Of a DNA stretch of 64,000 bases, positions 1-9,636 are shown piece after piece. Source of the stretch: Mediterraneibacter butyricigenes (GTDB lineage Bacteria; Bacillota; Clostridia; Lachnospirales; Lachnospiraceae). The first letter of the stretch is position 1. Each line of letters opens with the position of its first letter. The stretch covers positions 186,001 through 250,000 of the forward strand of contig NZ_BHGK01000001.1 in the NCBI RefSeq assembly GCF_003574295.1, read 5' to 3'. The notes under the pieces were generated by a model that was given only the letters and a program-made list of their open reading frames with translations, searched no databases and was not told where the DNA came from. A program made the position numbers and the translations under genes.

Positions 1-1730
1 ATGGTCTTTCCTCTCTGACCAACCACATCACCGATCTTCTGCGGATCAATCTGGATCTGCATGATCTTCGGTGCATATTCTCCGACTTCTTTTCTCGGCT
101 CTGCGATGGCTTTGGACATTACCTCATCCAGGATATAGGTTCTTGCTTTCTTTGTTGCTGCAATCGCCTCTTCGATAATCGGACGGGTCAGACCGTGGAT
201 CTTAATATCCATCTGAATTGCTGTAATACCTTTATGAGTACCTGCTACCTTAAAGTCCATATCTCCGAAGAAGTCTTCCAGTCCCTGAATATCAGTCAGT
301 ACCAGATAATCATCATCTGTCTCACCTGTCACCAGACCTGCTGAGATACCTGCAACGGCTGTCTTGATCGGAACTCCAGCTGCCATCAGTGACATAGAAG
401 ATGCACAGATACTTGCCTGAGAAGTTGAACCGTTGGACTCGAATGTCTCAGATACTGTACGGATCGCATATGGGAATTCGGATTCACTCGGAAGTACCGG
501 AACCAATGCTCTCTCTGCCAGTGCTCCATGTCCGATCTCACGACGTCCCGGTCCTCTGGACGGACGGGTCTCTCCTACGGAGTAAGACGGGAAATTGTAG
601 TGGTGCATATATCTCTTTGTGGTTGCAGACTCATCCAGACCATCCAGTTTCTGTGCTTCGGAAAGCGGAGCCAGTGTAGTCATGGTACAGATCTGAGTCT
701 GTCCTCTTGTAAACATTGCGGATCCGTGTACTCTCGGGATCAGATCGATCTCTGCCGCAAGCGGACGAATCTCATCGATGGCACGTCCATCCGGACGCTT
801 GTGATCTTTTAAGATCATCTTACGAACGGTCTTCTTCTGGTACTGATATACAGCCTCTCCCAGAACTGCCAGCCATTCTTCCTTCTCCGCAAATGCCTCA
901 GCCAGACGGTCTGTGATCACGCGGATATTCTCTTCTCTTGTCTGTTTGTCATCGGTAAAGACAGCTTCTTCCATCTCTGCCGGCGGAACGATCTCTTTGA
1001 TTGCTGCAAACAGTTCTTCCGGAACTGCACAGCTTTCGTAACTGTGTTTCGGTTTGCCACACTCTGCTACGATGGTATCGATAAATGCGATGACCTTCTG
1101 GTTCAGCTCGTGTGCTGCGAAGATTGCTTCGATCATCTGTGCTTCCGGAACTTCATTGGCTCCTGCCTCGATCATGATGACTTTTTCTTTGGTAGAAGCA
1201 ACCGTCAGTGCCAGGTCAGAAACTGCTTTCTGATCTGCGGTCGGGTTGAATACAAATTCTCCGTCAACCAGACCTACCTGTGTGGTAGAGATCGGGCCGT
1301 CAAACGGAATATCGGAAATGCTGGTTGCAATGGCTGCACCAAGCATCGCTGTCAGTTCCGGAGAACAATCCTGTTCTACAGAAAGTACCAGGTTTTCCAG
1401 AGTTACGTCATTTCTGTAATCCTTCGGGAACAGAGGACGCATCGGGCGGTCGATTACACGGCAGGTCAGGACTGCATTCTCAGATGCCTTTCCTTCTCTC
1501 TTGTTGAATCCTCCCGGAATCTTTCCTACGGAATACATTCTTTCATTATATTCCACACTCAGAGGGAAGAAATCGATTCCTTCTCTCGGTTTCTCAGATG
1601 CGGTTGCTGTACAGAGAACGGTCGTATCCCCGTAATGCATCAGAACTGCACCGTTTGCCTGTTTTGCAACACGGCCTACATCAACTCTTAAAGTTCTTCC
1701 GGCCAGTTCCATTTCAAACTTTTTATACAT
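1..1730 (-). CDS. pnp: Polynucleotide phosphorylase, C-terminus cut by window edge
   Basis: Phosphorolytic 3'-5' exoribonuclease of mRNA decay, normally a trimer in the cytoplasm. The 576 codons seen start MYKKFEMELAGRTL, the usual PNPase opening. They cover both RNase PH-like cores and the helical linker and run into the KH domain (IGDVVGQRGKT, with the GxxG loop) at the left edge. The end of KH and the S1 domain lie outside the window. The start is set by AAAGGAG just upstream of the ATG at 1728-1730. rpsO lies upstream on the same strand, the common rpsO-pnp order, but pnp also has its own promoter and a long leader hairpin. Confidence 0.97.
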   Translation of the reverse strand, partial: MYKKFEMELAGRTLRVDVGRVAKQANGAVLMHYGDTTVLCTATASEKPREGIDFFPLSVEYNERMYSVGKIPGGFNKREGKASENAVLTCRVIDRPMRPLFPKDYRNDVTLENLVLSVEQDCSPELTAMLGAAIATSISDIPFDGPISTTQVGLVDGEFVFNPTADQKAVSDLALTVASTKEKVIMIEAGANEVPEAQMIEAIFAAHELNQKVIAFIDTIVAECGKPKHSYESCAVPEELFAAIKEIVPPAEMEEAVFTDDKQTREENIRVITDRLAEAFAEKEEWLAVLGEAVYQYQKKTVRKMILKDHKRPDGRAIDEIRPLAAEIDLIPRVHGSAMFTRGQTQICTMTTLAPLSEAQKLDGLDESATTKRYMHHYNFPSYSVGETRPSRGPGRREIGHGALAERALVPVLPSESEFPYAIRTVSETFESNGSTSQASICASSMSLMAAGVPIKTAVAGISAGLVTGETDDDYLVLTDIQGLEDFFGDMDFKVAGTHKGITAIQMDIKIHGLTRPIIEEAIAATKKARTYILDEVMSKAIAEPRKEVGEYAPKIMQIQIDPQKIGDVVGQRGKT

Positions 1731-1770
1731 GGTGGTCTCCTTTTCTTTTTCTTCTTTTGGACAGGAGATC

Positions 1771-1830
1771 CCGAAACTACTGAAAAACATACTGCTTCAG
1801 AGCTCTCAATATCCTTTTCAGTGGTCTCGG
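1771..1830 (-). promoter_or_regulatory. pnp 5' leader stem-loop
   Basis: Positions 1815-1830 and 1771-1786 form a 16-bp stem in the leader RNA: 14 Watson-Crick pairs, one G-U and one C-A mismatch, with a loop of 28 nt. It is not followed by a U-run, so it is not a simple terminator. E. coli pnp is autoregulated through RNase III cleavage of a leader stem; a similar role here is inference. Confidence 0.5.
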
Positions 1831-1858
1831 TTTACTCATTCTGCCCACAATCTGCTTT

Positions 1859-1887
1859 ATTATAACACAAAGGAGCATCATTGTAAA
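1859..1887 (-). promoter_or_regulatory. pnp promoter
   Basis: On the minus strand TTTACA (1882-1887) and TATAAT (1859-1864) are 17 bp apart. The predicted transcript starts near 1852 and has a leader of about 120 nt before the pnp ATG. This gives pnp transcription independent of rpsO, whose terminator lies upstream. Confidence 0.7.
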
Positions 1888-1999
1888 ACAATTAATGCTC
1901 CATCATATAGCGAATTTAAATTTATTTCAAATTATCGCAAGACGCAATCTTGTTCTTGTCATATTTCCGCAGTTCATTTTTATTGTCCGGAATCTGCTT

Positions 2000-2128
2000 T
2001 TCCGCAAAAGTTTGCCACGGAAACCGCTTACGCTTGCCTTCGCCCCCATAGAGATACTCTTCGAGCGGCGCTCGCGCTCAGGAAGTACCGGGGCTTCGGA
2101 TGTTCCCTTATACAAATCTTTTGCGGAA
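2000..2128 (-). repeat. Dispersed repeat with terminal inverted repeats, copy A
   Basis: A 129-bp segment bounded by a perfect 11-bp inverted repeat (TTCCGCAAAAG at 2000-2010, CTTTTGCGGAA at 2118-2128). Read on the minus strand it matches copy B at 19307-19440 closely, including AAGGGAACATCCGAAGCC, CCCCGGTACTT and GGCAAGCGTAAGCGG. It sits in the rpsO-pnp gap. Short frames inside it translate to similar peptides in both copies, but it has no ribosome site and I do not regard it as coding. It could be a MITE, a REP-like element or a structured RNA. Confidence 0.8.
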
Positions 2129-2193
2129 GAATTGAGAAATGATTTGACGTGTTGATACTTTTCTTTTGCCAATGTTTATTTAAATAAAACATG

Positions 2194-2230
2194 AAAAAAG
2201 CTTCCTGACTGTTACTTCAGGAAGCTTTTT
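2194..2230 (-). terminator. rpsO terminator
   Basis: Hairpin with 14-nt arms (AAAAAGCTTCCTGA / TCAGGAAGCTTTTT) lying 14 bp past the rpsO stop and ending in a T-run on the minus strand. It can also act in the other direction. Confidence 0.85.
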
Positions 2231-2243
2231 GTAAGCAATAAAA

Positions 2244-2510
2244 TTATTTTCTCAGACCAAGTCTCTCGATCAGGGAACGATATCTTTCAATATCTTTCTC
2301 TTTCAGATATGCAAGAAGACCTCTTCTCTGTCCAACCATCTTCAGAAGACCTCTTCTGGAGTGATGATCCTTCGGGTTTGCTTTGAAGTGATCTGTCAGC
2401 TCATTGATTCTTGCTGTCAGGATAGCAATCTGTACTTCCGGAGAACCTGTATCTCCTTCGCTTCTTCCGTATTCCGCGATAATAGCCTGTTTCTTTTCCT
2501 TTGCGATCAT
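2244..2510 (-). CDS. rpsO: 30S ribosomal protein S15
   Basis: 88-residue primary 16S rRNA-binding protein of the 30S platform. [29 protein letters not shown] and [15 protein letters not shown] are the S15 signatures. A longer in-frame start exists upstream, but GGAGG placed 8 bp before the ATG at 2508-2510 and the family length (about 88) decide for this one. It is a single-gene unit with its own promoter, a structured leader and a terminator, upstream of pnp. Confidence 0.98.
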   Translation of the reverse strand: MIAKEKKQAIIAEYGRSEGDTGSPEVQIAILTARINELTDHFKANPKDHHSRRGLLKMVGQRRGLLAYLKEKDIERYRSLIERLGLRK

Positions 2511-2635
2511 GTTTCTTTTCCTCCTTGTAATTCTCTTTTTTAAACGCCTGATATTAAGTGACGGTGGAGTCCTCCAATCACCGAACATCGGCTGACCACG
2601 AGTGCTAGTATATCATAGATTCTCCCCTGAGTAAA
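2511..2635 (-). promoter_or_regulatory. rpsO promoter and structured leader
   Basis: TTTACT (2630-2635) and TATACT (2607-2612) are 17 bp apart on the minus strand. The roughly 90-nt leader can fold a hairpin of GTGA and TGGAG against CTCCA and TCAC. S15 genes are often autoregulated by S15 binding to their own leader, in several unrelated structures; that this leader does so is inference. Confidence 0.5.
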
Positions 2636-2683
2636 GGATTTTTTCTCTGATATGAAGCCAGATATGATTTCCATGATATTTTC

Positions 2684-3784
2684 TCATTCTGTCGGGATCA
2701 GTGAATCCGTCAGATTCTGGTAATCTTCATTTTCCCCTGCCGTAAATCTCAATGCTTTTCTGCTGTAATGAACTTCTTTTGTCTGTGTCTCTCCATAAAC
2801 CGGTGCAGCTGCATAGCTCTCCAGCACACTGATAAATCCCTCTTCCGCCTGATCCTGGGAACCGTACATTCCCTGATTCACATTCGCCTGGAAGGTGTCC
2901 ATCGCCTGTTTCAGACTCAGATTCGGCTGATAGGTGACAGGTACCACATAACCGTCTCCGTCTGCTTTTCTCGGAATCCCAACTTCATACTGACTGGACG
3001 CAAACATGGTTTTTAATGCCTGTTCGAATCTTGCTTCCCGCTCCCCTGAAAATCCCGGATCCTCCGAAGAATCTGTGAAACTCTGTTCATATTCTGCCTG
3101 TGCCTCTTCCTGCGTCTCCCCGGTAAATTTACAGTAATCTGTCACCTGACCTTTCAGGCTTGCATCCAGCGATGCCTGAAGATAACGACCGGCTTCCAGC
3201 GTATCCGCAATCTCCTTGTATGGCTGCATATAGTCATACAAGATCTGGTTCATCAGGATTTCCCAGCCGGCATCCTCCATCTGAAACCCGTCACTGTTCT
3301 TTTTCACGGTCAGTGTCAGTGTTTTTTTCTCTTTTCTCACAGGGGTATCCAGCAGAGAACTATCCTTTTTCAAAAGCCCGGACACTTCTTTTGCCAGATC
3401 CGTAGTTTCCAGTTTTTTGGCCTGGTCTTCGTCTGTTTTCCCTGTGGTTTCTCCCACATCCACTGCCGAAACCTCCACGGACACTTTATAATCTGCATTA
3501 TGTTTCTTCACATCCAGTATCTGAAATTCCACCTGTTTTAATGCAGCTTCCAGAAAATTTCTGTAATCTTTTTTCAGTGCTTCCGGAAATTCTTCGATAT
3601 AGCTGTCCTTTACGGAGTCGATTCCTCTCTCCAGCAACAACTGGGCTGTCGCCTTGTCTCCGGACGTAATCATTTCAATCTGTGTATTCGCATACTCCTT
3701 CGGATCTTCCTTTTTGCAGGAACAAAGTACCGCCATCATAAGCAGACTCAGCAAAAAGATCTCCACCCATTTACTTTTTCTCAT
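2684..3784 (-). CDS. Putative lipoprotein of unknown function
   Basis: 366 residues. The N-terminus is MRKSKW followed by a hydrophobic stretch ending in the lipobox-like LCSC, then CKKEDPKEYAN, so it is probably a lipid-anchored extracytoplasmic protein. The rest is acidic with many Glu and Lys residues. DUF5105-like lipoproteins look broadly similar, but I do not recognise a specific family. GGGAG before the ATG at 3782-3784 decides the start over one 18 bp further upstream. It overlaps the ribF 3' end by 14 bp and is last in the nusA-infB-ribF run. Confidence 0.8.
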   Translation of the reverse strand: MRKSKWVEIFLLSLLMMAVLCSCKKEDPKEYANTQIEMITSGDKATAQLLLERGIDSVKDSYIEEFPEALKKDYRNFLEAALKQVEFQILDVKKHNADYKVSVEVSAVDVGETTGKTDEDQAKKLETTDLAKEVSGLLKKDSSLLDTPVRKEKKTLTLTVKKNSDGFQMEDAGWEILMNQILYDYMQPYKEIADTLEAGRYLQASLDASLKGQVTDYCKFTGETQEEAQAEYEQSFTDSSEDPGFSGEREARFEQALKTMFASSQYEVGIPRKADGDGYVVPVTYQPNLSLKQAMDTFQANVNQGMYGSQDQAEEGFISVLESYAAAPVYGETQTKEVHYSRKALRFTAGENEDYQNLTDSLIPTE

Positions 3785-4676
3785 GGAAATACTCCCATCC
3801 ATACTGAATATCCTTTTTTAACTGTGTTTTCAGTTCCTCAAGACCACTGAATTTCTGTTCTGCACGCTTAAACGCACAGAACTGGATCGTAATCGTTTTT
3901 CCGTAAGCATCCTGGTCATAATCATAGAGATACACCTCTGTCAAAAGCACCGGTGTTTCTTCCACCGTAGGTTTTACTCCTACATTTCCAATCGCAGGAT
4001 ACCACTTGTCATCCACTTTGACCTTGCAGGCATAAACTCCGTATTTCGGCAGGATCTTTCGATCCGGCGGTGCCACATTCATCGTAGGAAATCCGATCTT
4101 TCTTCCGATCTGATTTCCGGTTCTTACAACACCTTCCATCTGATAAGTATACCCGAGCAGATTATTTGCCAGCTCAACATTTCCCTCTCTTAAAGACTCT
4201 CTTACGAATGTACTGCTGATCTCCCGGTTCCCATACATTTCTTTTTCGATAATATCTACCTGAAAACCGAACTGCGGTCCGACTTCCGCAAGCATCCGGG
4301 CATCGCCTCTCTGGCAGTGTCCGAAACGGAAATCTGTTCCAACCACAATATATCTGGCATGAAGTTTTTTTACCAGGACATCCCGGATAAAATCCATCGC
4401 CTCCATCTCCCGGATTTCTTTTGTAAAGGAGCAGGCGATCAGAACGTCCGTCTGTCCCTCTAAGAGTTCTCTTCGTTCTTCGGCAGTCAGAAGAGAATCT
4501 TTATGCATGTCAAAAGAAAATACCACACTCTGAACCGAACCGTCTTTTGCATACTCTCTGATCCGGTTGATCAGTTTCTGATGACCTCTGTGCAATGCAT
4601 CAAACTTGCCCAGAGTGACCGCACTTCCTTTTCCTTCTTCTACTTGAAACTCCTGTATGTCTGTTACGTACTGCAT
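3771..4676 (-). CDS. ribF: Bifunctional riboflavin kinase / FAD synthetase
   Basis: Makes FMN and then FAD from riboflavin and ATP. The 301 residues have the usual two domains. The N-terminal nucleotidyltransferase has GKFDALHRGHQ (the GxFDGxHxGH motif, with Ala for Gly), TDFRFGHCQRGD and SSTFVRESL. The C-terminal flavokinase has the RKIGFPTMNV (GFPTAN) motif. It lies 14 bp after truB and overlaps the lipoprotein gene, as part of one long minus-strand operon. Confidence 0.96.
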   Translation of the reverse strand: MQYVTDIQEFQVEEGKGSAVTLGKFDALHRGHQKLINRIREYAKDGSVQSVVFSFDMHKDSLLTAEERRELLEGQTDVLIACSFTKEIREMEAMDFIRDVLVKKLHARYIVVGTDFRFGHCQRGDARMLAEVGPQFGFQVDIIEKEMYGNREISSTFVRESLREGNVELANNLLGYTYQMEGVVRTGNQIGRKIGFPTMNVAPPDRKILPKYGVYACKVKVDDKWYPAIGNVGVKPTVEETPVLLTEVYLYDYDQDAYGKTITIQFCAFKRAEQKFSGLEELKTQLKKDIQYGWEYFHEKK

Positions 4677-4690
4677 GTTTTTCCCCTGCT

Positions 4691-5614
4691 CTACTCCTGT
4701 GGTGAGTAAAAATTTTTTATCAGTTTTATCCTCTGTTTGTCCTGTTGGTATTCATAAATCCCAAGGAACTGCTGTTTATGGTCATATACTCTGATCCATT
4801 CCCGGTCATGAGCCGGCCGTTTTCCATCCTCATACTCCCGGATCCATTTCAACTCCAGCGGATTTCCGTTATAAGCCAGAACAGCTCCTTTTTCTTTCAG
4901 AACTGCTCCCGGATACTGTGAAAACATCTGATCCACCGGAATCAGAATCTCCTGCAATCTTCCCTGATCGGAAAGTTCCTGAATTTCCTGTAACGTCCTG
5001 GCATCTTCCAGCCGGAACCGTTCCACTCTGGTACGGATCAGTTCTTCCATACAACCGCCCACTCCCAGTTTCTCTCCGATATCCTGACAAAGAGTGCGGA
5101 TGTAGGTTCCCTTGGAACATTCCACCCGGATTCTGGCTCTCGGAAGCTCCATGGAAAGGATCTCAATCTCTGAGATTGTAACCCTTCGTGGCTTTCTTTC
5201 TACCGTTTTTCCCTCTCTTGCCAGTTCATACAGCTTCTTTCCGTTTACTTTCAACGCACTGTACATCGGCGGGATCTGATCGTAACTTCCCCGGAACGAA
5301 AGGATAGCTTCTTCTACCTGTGATTCATCAAGATCCGCTGTTTCCTGTTCTTTCAGAACCGTTCCGCTGATATCCTGGGTATCGGTACTGATTCCCAGCA
5401 ACAGGACTGCTTCATAGACCTTGTCCTTATCCGTCAGCATATCGCACAGTTTGGTTGCCTTCCCCAGGCAGACCGGAAGCACACCTGTGGCATCCGGATC
5501 CAAAGTTCCGGTATGTCCGATCTTTTTCTGATGGGTGATGCCTCTTAATTTTGCCACAACATCATGAGAGGTATAGCCCTTCTCCTTGCTGACATTCAAC
5601 ACACCGTTTTTCAT
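4691..5614 (-). CDS. truB: tRNA pseudouridine(55) synthase
   Basis: Converts U55 to pseudouridine in the T loop of tRNAs. The 307 residues include HTGTLDPDATGVLPV, which carries the catalytic Asp, plus KVNGKKLYELAREG, a substrate-binding segment, and CSKGTYIRTLCQDIG. The start overlaps the nrnA stop by 4 bp (ATGA), indicating translational coupling. The truB-ribF order is typical of Firmicutes. Confidence 0.97.
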   Translation of the reverse strand: MKNGVLNVSKEKGYTSHDVVAKLRGITHQKKIGHTGTLDPDATGVLPVCLGKATKLCDMLTDKDKVYEAVLLLGISTDTQDISGTVLKEQETADLDESQVEEAILSFRGSYDQIPPMYSALKVNGKKLYELAREGKTVERKPRRVTISEIEILSMELPRARIRVECSKGTYIRTLCQDIGEKLGVGGCMEELIRTRVERFRLEDARTLQEIQELSDQGRLQEILIPVDQMFSQYPGAVLKEKGAVLAYNGNPLELKWIREYEDGKRPAHDREWIRVYDHKQQFLGIYEYQQDKQRIKLIKNFYSPQE

Positions 5615-6582
5615 GCTTTTTCTCCGTCTTCTTCCGTTATCTGTGGAGCGATCTTCCTCAGCAGATTATTGATCACATCATGAACGGAACCCTGCATGGT
5701 CACACCGGCCGCTCTTACATGTCCGCCACCACCGAAATACTGTGCCACTGAACTGACGTCCACCAGACCATTGGAGCGCAGGCTGACTTTGAATTCACCG
5801 CTGTCCAGTTCATGCAGGAAGATTGCCACTTCCACACCTGTTGTATTGCGAAGCTGACTGACAATTCCTTCCAAATCTGACGCCTTTGCTCCGTAAAAAT
5901 TCATCACTTTTTTGGTGATGACACTGACAATACATTTTTTGTCCAGCAAAAACATACTTTCCAGCAAAGCCCGCCCCAGGATCTGCTGCTGGATATAGGT
6001 CTTGCTGTAATAGGTATGATCGATCAGTGCATTGGCATCCAGTCCGGTTCTGAGCAGATCTGCTGCGACCTCCATCGTCTCCGGTGACGTACAGGAATAT
6101 AGAAATACACCGGTATCATGGGCAATTCCCACATAAAGTGCCTCTGCGATTTCCCGATCCAGCCCCTCAGAGCCGATCATCCGGCAGATCAGTTCCGAAG
6201 TGGAACTGGCATCCGGAACCACATAATTTTCCCGCGCATAGCCCAGATTGCTGATGTGATGATCCACACACAGCGTAGTCTTTGCGTTTCGAAACATTTC
6301 TTCTGCAAATCCGAGCCGGTCCGGACTTCCGCAATCCAGACTGATAAACAGATCATAGACCTGATCCACAGCCTGATTCTTTACCTGATCGGTTCCTTTC
6401 AGGACGAGAAACTGTGCCGGTACTTCCTCTAGATACACATCTGTTTTTATTTCCGGATATTCTCTGGTCAGATAAAGGTAAAGCCCCACACAGGATCCCA
6501 CACAGTCCCCGTCCGGGCGCACATGTCCTGCGATCCCTACCGTCTTCTTTTCTTTCAGAATCTCCTGCAACAATTTCTTCAT
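5611..6582 (-). CDS. nrnA: DHH-family oligoribonuclease / pAp phosphatase
   Basis: NrnA-type enzymes degrade 2-5 nt RNAs and dephosphorylate pAp. Visible are the DHH domain motifs GHVRPDGDCVGS, the LDCGSPDR Asp segment and CVDHHISN, and the DHHA1 glycine-rich motif GGGGHVRAAG near the C-terminus. Its 323 residues match the usual length. It sits 3 bp after rbfA and overlaps truB by 4 bp, the common rbfA-nrnA-truB arrangement. Confidence 0.93.
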   Translation of the reverse strand: MKKLLQEILKEKKTVGIAGHVRPDGDCVGSCVGLYLYLTREYPEIKTDVYLEEVPAQFLVLKGTDQVKNQAVDQVYDLFISLDCGSPDRLGFAEEMFRNAKTTLCVDHHISNLGYARENYVVPDASSTSELICRMIGSEGLDREIAEALYVGIAHDTGVFLYSCTSPETMEVAADLLRTGLDANALIDHTYYSKTYIQQQILGRALLESMFLLDKKCIVSVITKKVMNFYGAKASDLEGIVSQLRNTTGVEVAIFLHELDSGEFKVSLRSNGLVDVSSVAQYFGGGGHVRAAGVTMQGSVHDVINNLLRKIAPQITEEDGEKA

Positions 6583-6585
6583 TCT

Positions 6586-6957
6586 TTATTCCGCCTCTTC
6601 TTTTAAATCCTTTGTCACATCGGCAATCTTCTTTGACATATTGACTCCGTATTCGATGGACTGATCCAACACAAAGCGGATCTCCGGAGTATTTCTCATA
6701 TTCAGAGTTCTTGCCAGTTCTCTGCGGATATATCCTTCCGCACTTTTCAGGCCTTTCAGCGTATCCTGCTGGGCTTTTTCATCTCCCAGCACGCTGATAT
6801 AGGCCTTACATGTCTTCAGATCCGGTGCCACTTCTGCCATCACAACCGAAGTCATCGTTGCCACTCTCGGATCCTTCAGTCCGGCACGGATAATGTTGCT
6901 CAGTTCGTGCTGAACCTCACTGTTAATCCTTGTATTTTTTATACTGTTTTTTCTCAT
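6586..6957 (-). CDS. rbfA: 30S ribosome-binding factor A
   Basis: 123-residue KH-fold assembly factor that binds the 30S subunit for 16S rRNA 5'-end maturation. [29 protein letters not shown] and the C-terminal [15 protein letters not shown] are family hallmarks. The start overlaps the infB stop by 4 bp, so translation is likely coupled. Confidence 0.96.
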   Translation of the reverse strand: MRKNSIKNTRINSEVQHELSNIIRAGLKDPRVATMTSVVMAEVAPDLKTCKAYISVLGDEKAQQDTLKGLKSAEGYIRRELARTLNMRNTPEIRFVLDQSIEYGVNMSKKIADVTKDLKEEAE

Positions 6958-9620
6958 CTTTCTACTTCCACCATCTTATAAGCTTCTACCTGGTCGCCCT
7001 CTTTGATGTCGTTATAATTCTCAAAGACGAAACCACACTCATAACCTGCTTTTACTTCTTTTACATCATCTTTGAAACGTTTCAGAGATGCAAGTGGCCC
7101 CTCAAATACCACGATTCCGTCACGAACCAGACGTACCTGACAACTTCGCTCGAAGACACCATCCTGCACATACGCACCGGCAATGGTACCCACTCCGGAT
7201 GCCTTGAATGTCTGTCTGACTTCCGCATGACCCAGTACCTTTTCTTCGAAAACCGGATCCAACATACCCTTCATCGCTGCTTCCACATCTTCGATCGCAT
7301 TGTAAATGACACGATACAGACGGATATCCACGCCCTCACGCTCTGCAATCTCTTTTGCAGTCGCATCCGGACGTACGTTAAATCCGATGATGATCGCATT
7401 GGATGCAGATGCCAGAATAACGTCGGATTCATTGATGGCACCAACACCACCATGAATGATCTTGATGACAACCTCATCGTTGGTCAGCTTCAGAAGACTC
7501 TGTTTCAGAGCTTCCACAGATCCCTGTACGTCAGCTTTGACTACGATACCCAGTTCTTTTAAGTTTCCTTCCTGAATCTGTGTAAACAGATCATCCAGAG
7601 ACATCTTGGACTTGGTATCATCCAACAGCTTCACACGGTTCTGAGAAATAAAGGTATCTGAGAAGGATCTTGCCTCTTTTTCATTCTTACAGCCGACAAA
7701 GATTTCTCCTGCATTCGGCACATCATTCAGACCCAGAATCTCAACCGGCATAGACGGTCCTGCTTCTTTCACACGACGTCCCTTGTCATCCATCATCGCA
7801 CGAACCTTACCATGTGCAGATCCGGCTGCGATGGAATCTCCGATACGAAGAGTACCCTTCTGTACCAGAACGGTTGCCACACTACCTTTTCCTTTGTCCA
7901 GCTCGGCCTCGATCACAAGACCTCTTGCACGCCGGTTCGGATTTGCCTTCAGTTCCAGCATTTCAGCCGTCAAAAGCAGCATTTCCATCAGTTCCGGAAT
8001 TCCTTCTTTGGTATGAGCGGAAACCGGTACGAAAATAGTACTTCCACCCCAGTCTTCCGGGATCAGTTCATATTCTGCCAGTTCCTGTTTTACACGATCC
8101 ACATTTGCACTTGGCTTATCGATCTTGTTGATCGCCACTACGATCTCGATTCCGGCTGCTTTCGCATGGTTGATAGCCTCTACAGTCTGTGGCATAACAC
8201 CATCATCTGCTGCAACTACCAGAATCGCAATATCTGTGGAATTTGCACCACGCATACGCATGGAGGTAAATGCCTCATGTCCCGGAGTATCCAAAAATGT
8301 GATCTTTTCTCCGTTGACCGTTACCACACTTGCACCGATATGCTGGGTGATTCCACCGGCCTCACGGTCTGTTACGTTGGTATCACGGATTGCATCCAGA
8401 AGGGATGTTTTACCATGGTCAACGTGTCCCATTACGCAGACTACCGGCGGACGTTTTACCATCTTGCTTTCGTCCTCTTCGTCCTCTTTCAGAAGTTCCT
8501 CGATTACATCAACGACTTCTTCTTTCTCGCAAAGTACATCAAATTCCATTGCGATCTCTTCTGCGGTATCATAATCCACTTCCTGATTTACCGTTACCAT
8601 CTTACCCTGCATAAACAGTTTTTTCACGATCACGGACGGAACGACTTTCATCTTGTCTGCCAGTTCCTGAATCGTCAGAGATTCCGGAATTACGATCTGT
8701 TTGATAGTCTCTTCTTTCTTTTTCTCCTGTTTCTGCGGTTTCTTAATCTCTGCCTGGTTCTTCTGATTCTTGCCTTTCCGGCTCTTTCCTACAAAATCAT
8801 CATCCAGACGTTCCTGTTTCTTGTGATCTTTTTCTTTATCCTTTGTCTTGTTACGACTCGGCTTCTGTTCCGGTACAACCGGTGCAGGAATGGAAGATCT
8901 TTCATCTCTTCTGCGGTTGTCTCTGTTTCTGTTATCCCGGTTGTCGCGATTGTCTCTTCTGTTGTCTCTGCGGTCATCGGATCTGCCACCCTGATTGCCC
9001 TGGAACCGGTTATTTCTGTTGTCTCCGTTTGGACGACGGTCATTGTGACCACCACCTTGTCCGTTTCGGTTTCCATTGTTATTGTTATTAAATGGTCTGG
9101 AATTTCTCTGACCGGATGCCGATCGCTGTCCCTGCTGGTTCTGACCGCCCTGATTCTGGTTCTGATTGGCTGTCTGGCGCTGTCCCTGATTCTGACTGCC
9201 CTGATTTGCTGCCGGGCGCTGTCCCTGGTTCTGACTACCCTGATTTGCTGCCGGACGCTGTCCCTGATTCTGACCCTGATTTCCTGTCGGACGCTGTCCC
9301 TGCTGATTCTGACCCGGACGCTGTGCTCTCTGTCCGTTTGGTCTGCCGCCCTGTCTGGAGCCGTTCTTCAAATTCTGTGGCCGGAAGACCTGCACAATAT
9401 TTTTCTTCTTCGGTGCTTCCTGCTTTTCTTCTGCTTTTGTCTCCTGATTTGCTGCCGGATGTTTCTTTCCGTAAGCACTGCGGATGGATGCAACCACATC
9501 ATCCTCCAGTGTACTCATATGACTCTTCACATCGACTTCTTTCTTTTTCAAAACGTCCATCAGGACTTTATTTTCCATGCCAAGCTCTTTGGCCAGCTCA
9601 TGTACTCTGATTTTTGTCAT
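6954..9620 (-). CDS. infB: Translation initiation factor IF-2
   Basis: GTPase that recruits initiator tRNA to the ribosome. The 888-residue protein has an IF2_N domain ([15 protein letters not shown]), a long low-complexity basic and Gln-rich linker, a second IF2_N domain, then the G domain ([35 protein letters not shown]) and the C-terminal tRNA-binding domains. AAAGGAGG upstream of the ATG at 9618-9620 sets the start; an ATG 24 bp further up would place the ribosome site inside the gene. Its start overlaps nothing, but the Shine-Dalgarno lies at the end of ylxQ. Confidence 0.98.
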   Translation of the reverse strand: MTKIRVHELAKELGMENKVLMDVLKKKEVDVKSHMSTLEDDVVASIRSAYGKKHPAANQETKAEEKQEAPKKKNIVQVFRPQNLKNGSRQGGRPNGQRAQRPGQNQQGQRPTGNQGQNQGQRPAANQGSQNQGQRPAANQGSQNQGQRQTANQNQNQGGQNQQGQRSASGQRNSRPFNNNNNGNRNGQGGGHNDRRPNGDNRNNRFQGNQGGRSDDRRDNRRDNRDNRDNRNRDNRRRDERSSIPAPVVPEQKPSRNKTKDKEKDHKKQERLDDDFVGKSRKGKNQKNQAEIKKPQKQEKKKEETIKQIVIPESLTIQELADKMKVVPSVIVKKLFMQGKMVTVNQEVDYDTAEEIAMEFDVLCEKEEVVDVIEELLKEDEEDESKMVKRPPVVCVMGHVDHGKTSLLDAIRDTNVTDREAGGITQHIGASVVTVNGEKITFLDTPGHEAFTSMRMRGANSTDIAILVVAADDGVMPQTVEAINHAKAAGIEIVVAINKIDKPSANVDRVKQELAEYELIPEDWGGSTIFVPVSAHTKEGIPELMEMLLLTAEMLELKANPNRRARGLVIEAELDKGKGSVATVLVQKGTLRIGDSIAAGSAHGKVRAMMDDKGRRVKEAGPSMPVEILGLNDVPNAGEIFVGCKNEKEARSFSDTFISQNRVKLLDDTKSKMSLDDLFTQIQEGNLKELGIVVKADVQGSVEALKQSLLKLTNDEVVIKIIHGGVGAINESDVILASASNAIIIGFNVRPDATAKEIAEREGVDIRLYRVIYNAIEDVEAAMKGMLDPVFEEKVLGHAEVRQTFKASGVGTIAGAYVQDGVFERSCQVRLVRDGIVVFEGPLASLKRFKDDVKEVKAGYECGFVFENYNDIKEGDQVEAYKMVEVER
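9130..9330 (-). repeat. Tandem codon repeats in the IF-2 linker
   Basis: Imperfect direct repeats of about 36-39 bp encode units such as [13 protein letters not shown], repeated four to five times with variation (RPTGNQG, RQTANQN). They form the unstructured linker between the N-terminal domains of IF-2. Copy number could vary between strains by slippage. Confidence 0.8.
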
Positions 9621-9636
9621 ATTGCAACTACCTCCT

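Noticed and set aside
1044-1691. Plus-strand open frame opposite pnp
   Set aside because: Antisense shadow of a clearly conserved PNPase core; Cys- and Arg-rich without a family match.
1927-2172. Minus-strand open frame through dispersed repeat copy A
   Set aside because: The peptide resembles one from copy B only because the DNA is repeated; there is no ribosome site and the frame differs outside the repeat.
9130-9330. CRISPR array
   Set aside because: The repeats are in-frame codon repeats inside infB with no unique spacers and no cas genes nearby. No other repeat-spacer pattern was seen.
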